From Mobiluncus sp034180645 (lineage in GTDB: Bacteria > Actinomycetota > Actinomycetes > Actinomycetales > Actinomycetaceae), in the NCBI RefSeq assembly GCF_034180645.1, contig NZ_JAXFNY010000007.1:14824-78823 (forward strand): a DNA stretch of 64,000 nucleotides, read 5' to 3'. A program made the position numbers and the translations under genes. The first letter of the stretch is position 1. Each line of letters opens with the position of its first letter. Shown here piece by piece: positions 1 to 7,878 of this stretch. A model generated the notes under the pieces. The model was not told the origin of the DNA. It made no database searches and saw only the letters and a list, made by a program, of their open reading frames with translations.

Positions 1-2
1 CC

Positions 3-1352
3 CCAGCCGGGTCAAACCCGGAAAAGCCGGGGAACCCTGGGGAACACGAGGCTCCGACCGCACCGCCCTCGACCGCAGACACCCCCGGACTGCGGTCTTG
101 GCTCGGCCGCCACCGAGTCCTCACCGATGTGCTGACTATGCTGGGCGGCACCGGCGGGGCTCAGCTGATTACCTTGCTGGGTTACCTGGTTTTGGCCAGG
201 ATTTATACCGACAGCGATTTCGGCGTGCTTTCCATCATTGTTTCTATCGGTTCAATCGGCGCGGTGCTCGCGGCGGGACGCTACGATCCGGCCATCATGC
301 TGCCAGATACTGACCGGGAAGCGAAACAGGTCGTGCGCCTGTCGGTGACGATTAACGTGATTTTTTCTGTCATTTTCCTGTCCGGGTGCGTGGTGGCGAC
401 CTTTGCGCTGAGCCATGTCTGGCCACAGGTCGCCCCGCTGTTGATTTTTGCCGCCCTGTATGTCACGGTTACTTCCTTGAGTTCCATTTGGACGTTTTGG
501 TTGAATCGGCTGGGGGAATATCGCCAAATTTCAGCCAATCGTCTGTTTAGCGCCGTGGCGCAGGTCGGGTTACAGATTGGGGCTTGGCTGGTTGGTTTGG
601 GTGGGGCCGTCGGGCTCATTGGCGGGCGGATTTTGGGTGTCCTGGCGGCGACCATCACCTTAGGTTATCGGGCGCGAAGCAGCCGGGTGGAGGTGGACAA
701 GACCCAGGGGGCGAGACGGCGAACCTTGCGCCGATACCGGAAGATGCCCCTGTTGAACGGGCCGTCCGCTATTGCGGACGCGGTGCGGGTAAACGGCATA
801 AATCTGATGATTGCGGCGATTTTTTCCACCGCCATGCTGGGGCAGTTTTCTTTCGCGTGGCTCATCGTGCAGGCTCCGGTCGCCCTGATTAACGGCGCGG
901 TGTCGCAAGTGTATTTCCGTGAGCTGACCAATACTCCACGCGGTCAATTACGGGCGATGGCCGCCAGCGTCACGAAACGCGGCGCTTTGGCGGGTCTGGT
1001 GCCGTTTGCGGCTTTGGCGGCGCTGTCCCCGTGGCTGATTCCGCTGATTTTCGGGGCACGCTGGGAGATGGCGGGGCTGATTGTGACGATTTTATGTCCG
1101 TGGCTCTACATGAACTTGGTGACATCCCCGGTTTCCAACATTTTTGTGGTCACCGAAACGCAGCAGGTTTCCCTAGGGTTTTCCCTCGTGTTTGCTGCGG
1201 TTCCCCTCGGGTTGCTGGGGCTGGCAGGCTGGCTCGGCTGGGGAATCCTCACCACCTGCGGGGTTTTGAGCGCCGCCATGACCGTCATGCTGGTCGTATT
1301 CATCGGGCTCGCCCTGCACGTCGCTGCCCGCTTCGACATGGTAGCAGCCTAG
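3..1352 (+). CDS. Polysaccharide flippase (Wzx/MATE-like), 5' end missing
   Basis: Membrane protein expected to flip lipid-linked glycan units across the membrane. The frame is open from the window edge with no stop, so the gene begins outside the window. An in-frame GTG at 129 is the first visible start codon, but the coding frame upstream already reads like a flippase N-terminus (Pro-rich head, then RSWLGRHRVLTDVLTMLGG). About 12 hydrophobic segments follow, with the family-like stretch GGTGGAQLITLLGYLVLARI near the first. It ends in a TAG at 1350. Its last ~90 bases are partly duplicated at 1828-1878. Glycosyltransferases and nucleotide-sugar genes nearby support export of a surface polymer. 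Substrate cannot be told from sequence. Confidence 0.8.
   Translation, partial: PAGSNPEKPGNPGEHEAPTAPPSTADTPGLRSWLGRHRVLTDVLTMLGGTGGAQLITLLGYLVLARIYTDSDFGVLSIIVSIGSIGAVLAAGRYDPAIMLPDTDREAKQVVRLSVTINVIFSVIFLSGCVVATFALSHVWPQVAPLLIFAALYVTVTSLSSIWTFWLNRLGEYRQISANRLFSAVAQVGLQIGAWLVGLGGAVGLIGGRILGVLAATITLGYRARSSRVEVDKTQGARRRTLRRYRKMPLLNGPSAIADAVRVNGINLMIAAIFSTAMLGQFSFAWLIVQAPVALINGAVSQVYFRELTNTPRGQLRAMAASVTKRGALAGLVPFAALAALSPWLIPLIFGARWEMAGLIVTILCPWLYMNLVTSPVSNIFVVTETQQVSLGFSLVFAAVPLGLLGLAGWLGWGILTTCGVLSAAMTVMLVVFIGLALHVAARFDMVAA
1264..1314 (+). repeat. Direct repeat copy A (inside flippase 3' end)
   Basis: A 51-bp segment of the flippase coding end that recurs in the same orientation at 1828-1878 with two mismatches (the first 33 bp are identical). 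This copy is in the intact gene and is presumably the parent. Confidence 0.85.
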
Positions 1353-1376
1353 TTGTTCTTACTAATCCACACCTGT

Positions 1377-1769
1377 TTAATTCTCATAGTTATCTATTTG
1401 CACTAGAGCAAAATAAATTGCTGGAATCAACATCATGGCATACCCAAGCAACAGTTGGAGCGGCTCAACCAAAAAAGAATTCCTGGACCAAATAAAACCT
1501 GCTAGTACAACAACGATAACCACTGTTAGATACAGTAGTTTTTGAAGTCTACTAAATCGCGTCTTTAAGCAACAAAGCACACTAGCGAGTACCATTATTA
1601 CCCAAAGAACCGAGCCTCCAACTAACATTATCCAGTCAATCACTGTTGATTCAGCTCTCGCGAAGTGAGGAGAATAAATGACCTGTTGATACCAGGCTAA
1701 CCACGAAAGTAGCACTCCTGACATTACGACAAGGATTGATGCAACGATTAATCTGGAAATGTTTTTCAT
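1377..1769 (-). CDS. Small membrane protein, unknown function
   Basis: A 130-residue protein with four predicted membrane segments (roughly residues 7-27, 43-65, 77-95 and 103-123). No family recognised. Codon use is more AT-rich than its neighbours, which suggests transfer or weak constraint. It is convergent with the flippase, 24 bp from its stop. No Shine-Dalgarno is visible; a TAGTAT lies 8 nt before the ATG, so the message may be leaderless. After the first membrane segment it carries SPHFARAESTVID, which resembles TPGFVAEERPID in the next gene, so the two may be distant paralogues. Function is unknown; a role in polymer export or immunity would be guesswork. Confidence 0.6.
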   Translation of the reverse strand: MKNISRLIVASILVVMSGVLLSWLAWYQQVIYSPHFARAESTVIDWIMLVGGSVLWVIMVLASVLCCLKTRFSRLQKLLYLTVVIVVVLAGFIWSRNSFLVEPLQLLLGYAMMLIPAIYFALVQIDNYEN

Positions 1770-1820
1770 GAGACTTGATACTAACTACCGAGGGGATAAA
1801 AATCTACAGTTCGGCGTACC

Positions 1821-2114
1821 TTATGTATTTTGAGCGCCGCCATGACCGTCATGCTGGTCGCATTCATCGGGCTTGCCCAGCATCCGCGCGACCTCGTTTA
1901 TTACAAACGAGGCCACTATCAGTGCGGTTCCTAAAGGCATTAAAAACCAAGAGCTAATCGAGCTGAGGAACTCCATGAACAGGTATACGCCGTCAATAGG
2001 ACGCTCTTCTGCCACAAAGCCGGGCGTGAACTGGGGTTGAACAAATCGCATCACCACCGCAAGGACGACGACAACAATACCCGCCACCAAATACTTTCGC
2101 GCCCTGTATTCCAT
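1821..2114 (-). CDS. Small membrane protein, C-terminus run into a duplicated flippase fragment
   Basis: A 97-residue protein with a basic N-terminus, two hydrophobic segments (about residues 8-24 and 50-72) and a good ribosome-binding site (AAGGGGGAG before the ATG at 2114). The last ~17 residues (KPDECDQHDGHGGAQNT) are encoded by the antisense of the flippase repeat at 1828-1878, so the natural C-terminus was probably lost when that fragment landed there. It shares a P-x-F...E...ID motif with the 130-residue neighbour. No known family recognised. Confidence 0.5.
   Translation of the reverse strand: MEYRARKYLVAGIVVVVLAVVMRFVQPQFTPGFVAEERPIDGVYLFMEFLSSISSWFLMPLGTALIVASFVINEVARMLGKPDECDQHDGHGGAQNT
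1828..1878 (+). repeat. Direct repeat copy B (flippase 3' remnant)
   Basis: Second copy of the flippase end (identical to 1264-1296 over 33 bp, then 16 of 18). It has no flippase gene in front of it and forms the tail of the minus-strand gene 1821-2114. This is the scar of a local duplication or recombination. Confidence 0.85.
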
Positions 2115-2201
2115 GACTCCCCCTTAGCTTCGGTCAGTAACACCGCAGATGAACTCCGCGACTTCATCGTCACGGCGCCTTAAAGTTAGCATTTGGGCAG
2201 T

Positions 2202-2239
2202 GGGCTGTCTAGGCTCTTTTTACAGACTAGATTCAGCCC
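2202..2239 (-). terminator. Hairpin at the end of the 2-epimerase gene
   Basis: GGGCTGTCTAG pairs with CTAGA-TT-CAGCCC (11 bp with a 2-nt bulge). The stem includes the stop codon of the epimerase gene. No clear U-tract follows on the minus strand, so its termination strength is uncertain. Confidence 0.4.
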
Positions 2240-3309
2240 TGGGCTGCGTGTTCGACCAGGATTTTTACGGCTTCATGCGCTGCGGTACCAGTTCCGTAGG
2301 GGGTGGCGGCGGTCGGCTCAGGCAGAGGCCGGGTCGCCGCCTGGACCAGCGTGGATGGTTCAGCCAGCTGGTTCCAGCCCAGCTCCACGGTTTCCACCCA
2401 CTCGGTTTGGGGACGCACCGTGGTGGCAGGGACCCGTAGCAAAAATGCTTCCTTTTGCAGCCCCCCGGAATCCGTGACGATGTGGCGAGCCTGCTGCGCC
2501 GCCGCCACCAGCTGCGGATATGCCAGCGGTTCGTGCAGGTGAACGGCTCCGCGCGCCAGGTTCACGCCCGCCGCCTCCGCTTTGGCGCGCAAGCGCGGAT
2601 GGGCTAGCAGCACGACGGGGAACGGCAGGTCCGCGAGAGCCGCCACCACGGCCTCGAGACGGCTCGGTTCGTCGGTGTTTTCGGCTCGGTGAATGGTGGC
2701 TAGGGCGTATTGGGAGGGTGCCAATCCGAGTTCGGCGGGGATAGGGTTCGCAATCTGCCCGGATTGAACCCGGTCGCGAATCGTGAACAGTACGTCAGTC
2801 ATCACGTCTCCGACCAGGACCGAGCGGTCCTCTAGGCCTTCATCTGCCAGGTGGCGCATCGCGACCTGGGTGGGTGCCAGCAGCAAATCCGCGGCGTGGT
2901 CGGTGAGCACACGGTTGATTTCTTCGGGCATATCCCGGTTAAAGGAACGCAGCCCGGCCTCCAGGTGCGCGACCCGCTGGTGAACCTTCACCGCCGCGAG
3001 CGCCCCGGCCAGCGTCGAGTTTGTGTCCCCATAAACCAGCACCCAGTCCGGCTGCGCCTCACCAATGACCGGTTCCAGCTCAGCCAGCATCCGCCCGGTT
3101 TGCACCCCGTGACTGGCGCTACCCACGTTGAGATGTACGTCGGGACGCGGAATCTCCAGGTCTTGAAAGAACACTTCGGACAACATCGGGTCGTAGTGCT
3201 GACCAGTATGGACAATGACATGTTCCACCGACGCCTCGGCACATGCCTTCGCAATCGGCGCCAGTTTCACAAACTGGGGGCGCGCCCCCACAATCGACAT
3301 GATTAACAC
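2233..3309 (-). CDS. Non-hydrolysing UDP-HexNAc 2-epimerase (WecB/WbpI family)
   Basis: Interconverts C2 epimers of a UDP-N-acetyl sugar in the cytoplasm. Full family length (358 residues). Visible hallmarks: GARPQFVKLAPI at the N-terminus, HTGQHYD, GDTNSTLAGALAA, HLEAGLRSFNRDMPEEINR, and the C-terminal DSGGLQKEA substrate loop. The context (3-dehydrogenase, aminotransferase and N-acetyltransferase genes just upstream) favours WbpI, acting on UDP-2,3-diacetamido-glucuronate, over plain UDP-GlcNAc/ManNAc epimerisation by WecB; sequence alone does not decide. The start is taken as the GTG at 3309, with TAAGTT exactly 6 nt before it and no Shine-Dalgarno; an in-frame ATG at 3300 is the alternative. 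Confidence 0.88.
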   Translation of the reverse strand: MLIMSIVGARPQFVKLAPIAKACAEASVEHVIVHTGQHYDPMLSEVFFQDLEIPRPDVHLNVGSASHGVQTGRMLAELEPVIGEAQPDWVLVYGDTNSTLAGALAAVKVHQRVAHLEAGLRSFNRDMPEEINRVLTDHAADLLLAPTQVAMRHLADEGLEDRSVLVGDVMTDVLFTIRDRVQSGQIANPIPAELGLAPSQYALATIHRAENTDEPSRLEAVVAALADLPFPVVLLAHPRLRAKAEAAGVNLARGAVHLHEPLAYPQLVAAAQQARHIVTDSGGLQKEAFLLRVPATTVRPQTEWVETVELGWNQLAEPSTLVQAATRPLPEPTAATPYGTGTAAHEAVKILVEHAAQG

Positions 3310-3315
3310 GACTCT

Positions 3316-3321
3316 AACTTA
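3316..3321 (-). promoter_or_regulatory. -10 element of a probable leaderless transcript (2-epimerase)
   Basis: TAAGTT followed by 6 nt and then GTG, the same spacing as at other promoters in this window. Confidence 0.4.
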
Positions 3322-3383
3322 CCAAGCCTGGGGCATCTGTACCTAGGCGCGAAGCAAGCGAACCCGGGAAACACCGCACAAAA

Positions 3384-4586
3384 CTAGTGACGTATCCGCG
3401 CCAATACCACCCGAGCCGCGTTCTGGCCGGTCAAACGCAACGAACGGTGCTCTTCCACCCACTTTCGCGTCTCACCGGTGCGCAATCGCCCCTCTAAAAC
3501 GCTGGTCAGAGCCATTTTCAGGACTTCGCGGTCGTAAGGCAGAGCCAAACCTAACCGGTTTTTGGTGATATCCGCGCCGGCTGGGCCCGCACCCACGTAA
3601 ATGACCGGAGTTCCGCAAGCCAGCCCCGCCAATACCTTGGTCGGGTAGGCGAAATCGTAGCCCAGCCCAGGTTTGATACTGACCAGGCAAGCCCGCGCCT
3701 GACGCTGCCAGGCCGCGGCCTCAACCGGAGACACCTGGTCAAACAGGATTCGCCCCGGCTCCAAGCGCTGGGCAATATCGCGCATCGCCGCGAAAGAACT
3801 GCCCTGCCCCAAGAACAGTAGGCGAGCGCGGGGAAACTTCGGGGCAACTTCGGCAAACGCCTCGGCAAAAATTTCCGCCCCCTGCCATTCCGAAGCCGTC
3901 CCGGCATAAACCAACCAATCCGTCTGTGCGACCTCATCGACGCTCAACCCCGCCACCGGCTGCGGGGTGGGACCGAGCGCGGTGAACACCTCGGTATCTA
4001 TCCCGTTTTCTACCACCGCCACCCGCCGGGCTCCCAGCTCCTGACAACGGGATGCCACCTTGTCAGACACGGCAATGACCGTGGCGGCTCCACGCAGCGC
4101 GAAACGTTCCACCGCCCGCAACGCCCGCACCACCCAGGCAGGTGCGCTCGTCTGGGCCGCATCTGACCAAATATCGGCGGCGTAATACACGTAAGGACGG
4201 CGTTTCCAAGCTGCCAAAACGCGCAGCATCGCCCCCGTAGTCGGCGGCGGCTCGCTGACATAGACCCTGGGGCTCGGGGCGAACAGGAGCCGGAAAAACG
4301 CGGGAATGTCAAAGCTCATATAGGGCAGGTAGCCGCGAATGTAACCGGTTTCGTCACGTTTGGCCTGAACTCGTTGGATGTGCAAAAGGTTCCCCGCGCC
4401 GGTTTGCGTCTCGACTTGCGCCCGCGCGTCGCGCTCAGTGCCGGGAGCGGGAATCGTGGTCAGGACATTGACAGCAGCCCGGTGTTCCAGCAGGGCTTTC
4501 ACCAGGGCTTCGAGCCGGAACGAAGCCGCGGCCGGCTCCGGGGCGAAAATCCGGGAAACCACGGTGACATCAGGACGTGCGCGCAT
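3384..4586 (-). CDS. Glycosyltransferase family 4 (GT-B fold)
   Basis: A 400-residue retaining glycosyltransferase, resembling WbuB-type enzymes of O-antigen and capsule loci. The N-terminal Rossmann half starts VVSRIFAPEPAAASFRLEAL; the middle has YAADIWSDA and VSDKVASRCQELGA followed by VENGIDTEVF, the usual hinge of GT4 enzymes. The C-terminal half has LVYAGTASEWQGAE and the YPTKVLAGLACGTPVI sugar-nucleotide site. It should add one sugar to the lipid-linked repeat unit at the inner membrane face; donor and acceptor are unknown. It lies 74 bp upstream of the 2-epimerase gene on the same strand and has its own possible -10. Confidence 0.85.
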   Translation of the reverse strand: MRARPDVTVVSRIFAPEPAAASFRLEALVKALLEHRAAVNVLTTIPAPGTERDARAQVETQTGAGNLLHIQRVQAKRDETGYIRGYLPYMSFDIPAFFRLLFAPSPRVYVSEPPPTTGAMLRVLAAWKRRPYVYYAADIWSDAAQTSAPAWVVRALRAVERFALRGAATVIAVSDKVASRCQELGARRVAVVENGIDTEVFTALGPTPQPVAGLSVDEVAQTDWLVYAGTASEWQGAEIFAEAFAEVAPKFPRARLLFLGQGSSFAAMRDIAQRLEPGRILFDQVSPVEAAAWQRQARACLVSIKPGLGYDFAYPTKVLAGLACGTPVIYVGAGPAGADITKNRLGLALPYDREVLKMALTSVLEGRLRTGETRKWVEEHRSLRLTGQNAARVVLARIRH

Positions 4587-4592
4587 AGTTCC

Positions 4593-4598
4593 ATTCTT
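4593..4598 (-). promoter_or_regulatory. Possible -10 element of GT4 gene
   Basis: AAGAAT lies 6 nt before the ATG at 4586, matching the leaderless pattern. A short GGA before the ATG could instead act as a weak ribosome-binding site. Confidence 0.3.
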
Positions 4599-4766
4599 TC
4601 CAAGTTTTTCCGGTCACGAGGACGGATTGGCTGCGTTTTTCGGTTTGTCGAAGTGTGGCATTAAGGTGCCTATTGTTACGTCAGTCTGCCAGGCTCGGCG
4701 CAGCCAAGCGGTTTTGCGGGTCTGATGACGGACAGGTGCCGGCGTCGCGGCGGGTGGTCAGGAGCC

Positions 4767-5753
4767 CTACAGGTCGACCGTTTGTCCCGTGTCTCGCGAC
4801 TGAACCATCGCTTCTAACACCCTGAGAGTCTGCAGCGCGTCCGTGAGCGGCACGATTCGGCTAGCATCCCCGTTCAGGGCGGCCACAAAGATCTCGTGCT
4901 CCACCCGCAGCGGTTCGCGCTGGTTCAAGGCGTACTGGGTGACTTCTCCAACGCTCACCCCGCGAACGTTCGCCACCTGATCCCATTCCACAGCTTTGGT
5001 GCCATTTTCATAGAACGTCAAAGTGGAGTTCATTGTGTCCGCAACCAGCGCACCCTTTTCACCGGTGACGGTGGTCAGGCGCTCCTTGAAAGGACTGAAC
5101 CAGTTGACGATGTGGTTCACCAGCACCCCGTTTTCCAGCACCCCGGTGGCGAACAGCAAATCTTCATGTTCGCGCCCGGATTTGCGAGCCGTCCGGGCGG
5201 ACACGGATTGGTAGCGCGAACCCGCAATCCACGCGGTCAAATCCACGTCATGAGTCGCCAGGTCCTTAATGACCCCCACGTCAGAAATTCGAGCCGGGAA
5301 CGGGCCTTGGCGCCGCGTAGCAATCTGGAACACCTCCCCGAGCTCGCCGGCGGCAACCCGCTTTTGTAGCTCGATCAAGGCCGGGTTGCAGCGTTCTACG
5401 TAACCGGCGGCACCGACCAGGTTGGCCCGCTGGAAAGCGCTCACGATTTGCTCGCCTTCCGCAACCGTGCGAGCCAGGGGCTTTTCGATGAGAGCCGGAA
5501 CACCCGCGGCGGCCAGCTGCAGCGCCACTTCCAGGTGAAAAGCCGTGGGCACCGCCACGACCGCGGCTTCAATATCGGCCTCAATCAGGGCTGACACGTC
5601 AGGAAGCACCTCCAGCTCCCCCGCCACCCCGAACTTGTCACCGGCCGGATCCGCTACGGCGACGAGGGTTTCGCCGGGGGTTTCGCGGACGTTGCGGACG
5701 TGGTGGCGACCCATTGATCCAATACCGATTACTCCAACACGTATTTCTTTCAT
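4767..5753 (-). CDS. Gfo/Idh/MocA oxidoreductase, probable UDP-GlcNAcA 3-dehydrogenase (WbpB/WlbA type)
   Basis: NAD-dependent sugar oxidoreductase of 328 residues. The N-terminus has the Rossmann motif GVIGIGSMGRHHVRNV; the family motif EKPLARTVAEGEQI follows near residue 90, then AAGYVERCNPA and the catalytic-site region GVIKDLATHDVDLTAWI. In the known WbpB/WlbA route this enzyme oxidises C3 of UDP-GlcNAc-uronate, giving the keto substrate for the adjacent aminotransferase. That role is inferred from the neighbours, since the superfamily is broad. AGGA lies 5 nt before the ATG. It is 111 bp downstream of the aminotransferase gene and likely co-transcribed with it. Confidence 0.82.
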   Translation of the reverse strand: MKEIRVGVIGIGSMGRHHVRNVRETPGETLVAVADPAGDKFGVAGELEVLPDVSALIEADIEAAVVAVPTAFHLEVALQLAAAGVPALIEKPLARTVAEGEQIVSAFQRANLVGAAGYVERCNPALIELQKRVAAGELGEVFQIATRRQGPFPARISDVGVIKDLATHDVDLTAWIAGSRYQSVSARTARKSGREHEDLLFATGVLENGVLVNHIVNWFSPFKERLTTVTGEKGALVADTMNSTLTFYENGTKAVEWDQVANVRGVSVGEVTQYALNQREPLRVEHEIFVAALNGDASRIVPLTDALQTLRVLEAMVQSRDTGQTVDL

Positions 5754-5864
5754 GACTTTCCTATCTGCTTTGAGTTCCGGCTAAAACGGTCCCCCGGAGC
5801 GTTTCTAAACGCCTCCACACCACCACGCGGCGCCCCCATTAACGGATCGGCGCCACACCGTTGT

Positions 5865-6965
5865 CTAAGCACCGGCTTTGGCCAGGGCGTTGACGGCAGT
5901 CACGATACGCTCCAAGTCTTCCTGATCCAGGGAAGGATGCACCGGCAGAGACACGACTTCACGAGCGGCCGCTTCGGTCTGGGGCAGGTCCAAGCCCGGC
6001 GCGAAGTGGCACAAAGACGGCAGCCGGTGATTAGGAATCGGGTAGTACACACCCGAACCAATCTGGTATTCCTCGCGCAGCGCCTGGACAAACCCATCGC
6101 GGTCGGCCGTGACCCGAATCGTGTATTGGTGGAACACGTGGGAGGCTTGCGGAGCAATGGTCGGGACGGCGACTCCCTGCAGGTTCGCGCTCAGGAAAGC
6201 AGCGTTTTCCTGGCGTTTCGCGGTCCAGCCCGCGACCTTTTTCAGCTGCTCACGCCCGATTGCGGCGTGAATATTCGTCATGCGCAGGTTAAAGCCGATG
6301 ACTTCGTTTTGGTACTGCTTTTCCATGCCCTGATTGCGGTACAGGCGGCACTTGCGGGCATGCTCGGGGGTTTCGGAAGTAATCATCCCGCCTTCGCCGG
6401 AGGTCATATTCTTGGTTGGGTACAGCGAGAATGCCCCAAAGGTCCCAAATGTTCCAACCGGCTGGCCGTTCCAAGTCGCTCCGTGAGCCTGGCAGGCATC
6501 CTCGAAAATCATCAGGTCGTGTTCGTGCGCAATCCGACCCAGCTCGGTCATATTCGCCGGGTGTCCATAGAGGTGGACCGGCAAAATCGCCTTTGTGTTC
6601 GGCGTGATAGCCGCCTCAACTGCGCCGGGATCGAGGCAGAAATGCTCCGCCTCAATGTCAGCAAACACGGGCTTTGCCCCGGTCAGCGCCACCGAATTCG
6701 CCGTGGCAGCAAAGGTAAATGACGGCACGATGACTTCGTCGCCCGCCCCGATCCCAGCCGCCAGCAGACCGCACAGTAGGGCGGAAGTGCCGGCGTTGAC
6801 CGCCACGGTTTCCCTCCCCGCCCCCAGCTGGGCGCCGAAAACTTGTTCGAACTCAGCCACTACGCTACCCTGAGCCAACATTCCGGTGCGCAGTACCGCA
6901 TCCACTGCTTCGCGTTCTTCCGCGCCGATAATCGGCTTGGCTGCGGGGATGAATTCTTTACTCAT
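5865..6965 (-). CDS. DegT/DnrJ/EryC1 family PLP aminotransferase (WbpE/WlbC type)
   Basis: A 366-residue sugar aminotransferase. Visible family features: PAAKPIIGAEEREAV at the N-terminus, NAGTSALLCGL binding PLP phosphate, EDACQAHGATWNGQPVGTFG with the conserved aspartate, and the PLP lysine in SLYPTKNMTSGEGGM. The C-terminal GVYYPIPNHRLPSL is typical of uronate-sugar enzymes of this family. Expected reaction: transfer of an amino group from glutamate to the C3 keto group made by the 3-dehydrogenase. It has a strong ribosome-binding site (AAGGAG, 5 nt before the ATG) and starts 32 bp after the acetyltransferase gene, so the two form an operon. Confidence 0.88.
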   Translation of the reverse strand: MSKEFIPAAKPIIGAEEREAVDAVLRTGMLAQGSVVAEFEQVFGAQLGAGRETVAVNAGTSALLCGLLAAGIGAGDEVIVPSFTFAATANSVALTGAKPVFADIEAEHFCLDPGAVEAAITPNTKAILPVHLYGHPANMTELGRIAHEHDLMIFEDACQAHGATWNGQPVGTFGTFGAFSLYPTKNMTSGEGGMITSETPEHARKCRLYRNQGMEKQYQNEVIGFNLRMTNIHAAIGREQLKKVAGWTAKRQENAAFLSANLQGVAVPTIAPQASHVFHQYTIRVTADRDGFVQALREEYQIGSGVYYPIPNHRLPSLCHFAPGLDLPQTEAAAREVVSLPVHPSLDQEDLERIVTAVNALAKAGA

Positions 6966-6997
6966 ATTGTCTCCTTGCTTGTGTACTCTCTAAAGCC

Positions 6998-7597
6998 TCA
7001 GGCTTCGTCCAAAGTCAGCGTTCCGTCAGTTTCGGTATAGGTCTGTCCAGTCACGGGACACCGCCAGCACCCAGCTTTGCCTTCCACCGCTTCGAGGCGC
7101 ACCCCGGCGCGCCCTACCCACCCAATCTGGCGAGCCGGAACGCCAACCACCAGGGCGTAATCGGGAACGTCACGGCTGACCACCGCGCCGGAACCGACTG
7201 TGGCCCACCGCCCCACGGTCACCGGGGCGATGCACACTGCCCGAGCCCCGATGGCGCAGCCATGGCGCAATGTCACCCCCACGGCTTCCCAATCAGTTGC
7301 GGATTTCAAGGTGCCGTCCGGGTTGATGGCCCGCGGCCACTGGTCATTGGTCAAGACCGCGGCCGGACCGACAAACACGCCGTCTTCCAGCACCGCCGGT
7401 TCATAAACCAGGGCATAGTTTTGAATTTTGCAATTCGCGCCGACTTTCACGCCGGCATCGATGTAGGCCCCGCGTCCCACGATGCAGTTTTCTCCCAACA
7501 CCGCATCTTCGCGGACTTGGGCGTAATCCCAAATCGAGCAGCCGCCACCGATTGCAGCCGACGGCGCAATTTGGGCGGTTTCAACGATACGACCCAT
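6998..7597 (-). CDS. Left-handed beta-helix (hexapeptide) N-acetyltransferase, WbpD/WlbB type
   Basis: A 199-residue acetyl-CoA-dependent transferase made of hexapeptide repeats (CSIWDYAQVREDAVLGENCI, VKVGANCKIQNYA, LRHGCAIGARAVCIAPVTVG, VGSGAVVSRDVPDYALVVG). It should acetylate the 3-amino group created by the aminotransferase. A short Cys-bearing C-terminal extension (AGCWRCPVTGQTY) is unusual and might bind metal. The start is taken at the ATG 7597, preceded by AGAAAGG at 5 nt; an upstream ATG at 7630 has no such site. First gene of the minus-strand group acetyltransferase, aminotransferase, dehydrogenase. Confidence 0.85.
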   Translation of the reverse strand: MGRIVETAQIAPSAAIGGGCSIWDYAQVREDAVLGENCIVGRGAYIDAGVKVGANCKIQNYALVYEPAVLEDGVFVGPAAVLTNDQWPRAINPDGTLKSATDWEAVGVTLRHGCAIGARAVCIAPVTVGRWATVGSGAVVSRDVPDYALVVGVPARQIGWVGRAGVRLEAVEGKAGCWRCPVTGQTYTETDGTLTLDEA

Positions 7598-7837
7598 AGC
7601 TGCCTTTCTGACCAAATCAAACTCCTCCATCTTATCCCAACGGAGCCTGGCAGAACCTGGTGGAAAGCGGGCGGGCCAAACAATATCCGAATTTGGTAAT
7701 CGAAATCTGCGATTAAATCGGGGTACGTGACTATATAGACCAGCAACCCCGATTTAAACGCAAATTAGAATCGCTCAGCAACGAACACCCCCGATGCCAA
7801 GGACTCCTACCCCGCAAAGCATCCGGGGCACAAAACA

Positions 7838-7867
7838 CGGGGGCTCGGGAATCGCCCCGAGCCCCCG
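7838..7867 (-). terminator. Terminator hairpin of the amidase gene
   Basis: Perfect 12-bp stem (CGGGGGCTCGGG with its complement, 6-nt loop) just after the amidase stop codon; a short T-containing stretch (TGTTTTG) follows on the minus strand. Confidence 0.7.
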
Positions 7868-7878
7868 CAGTTCAGGCC

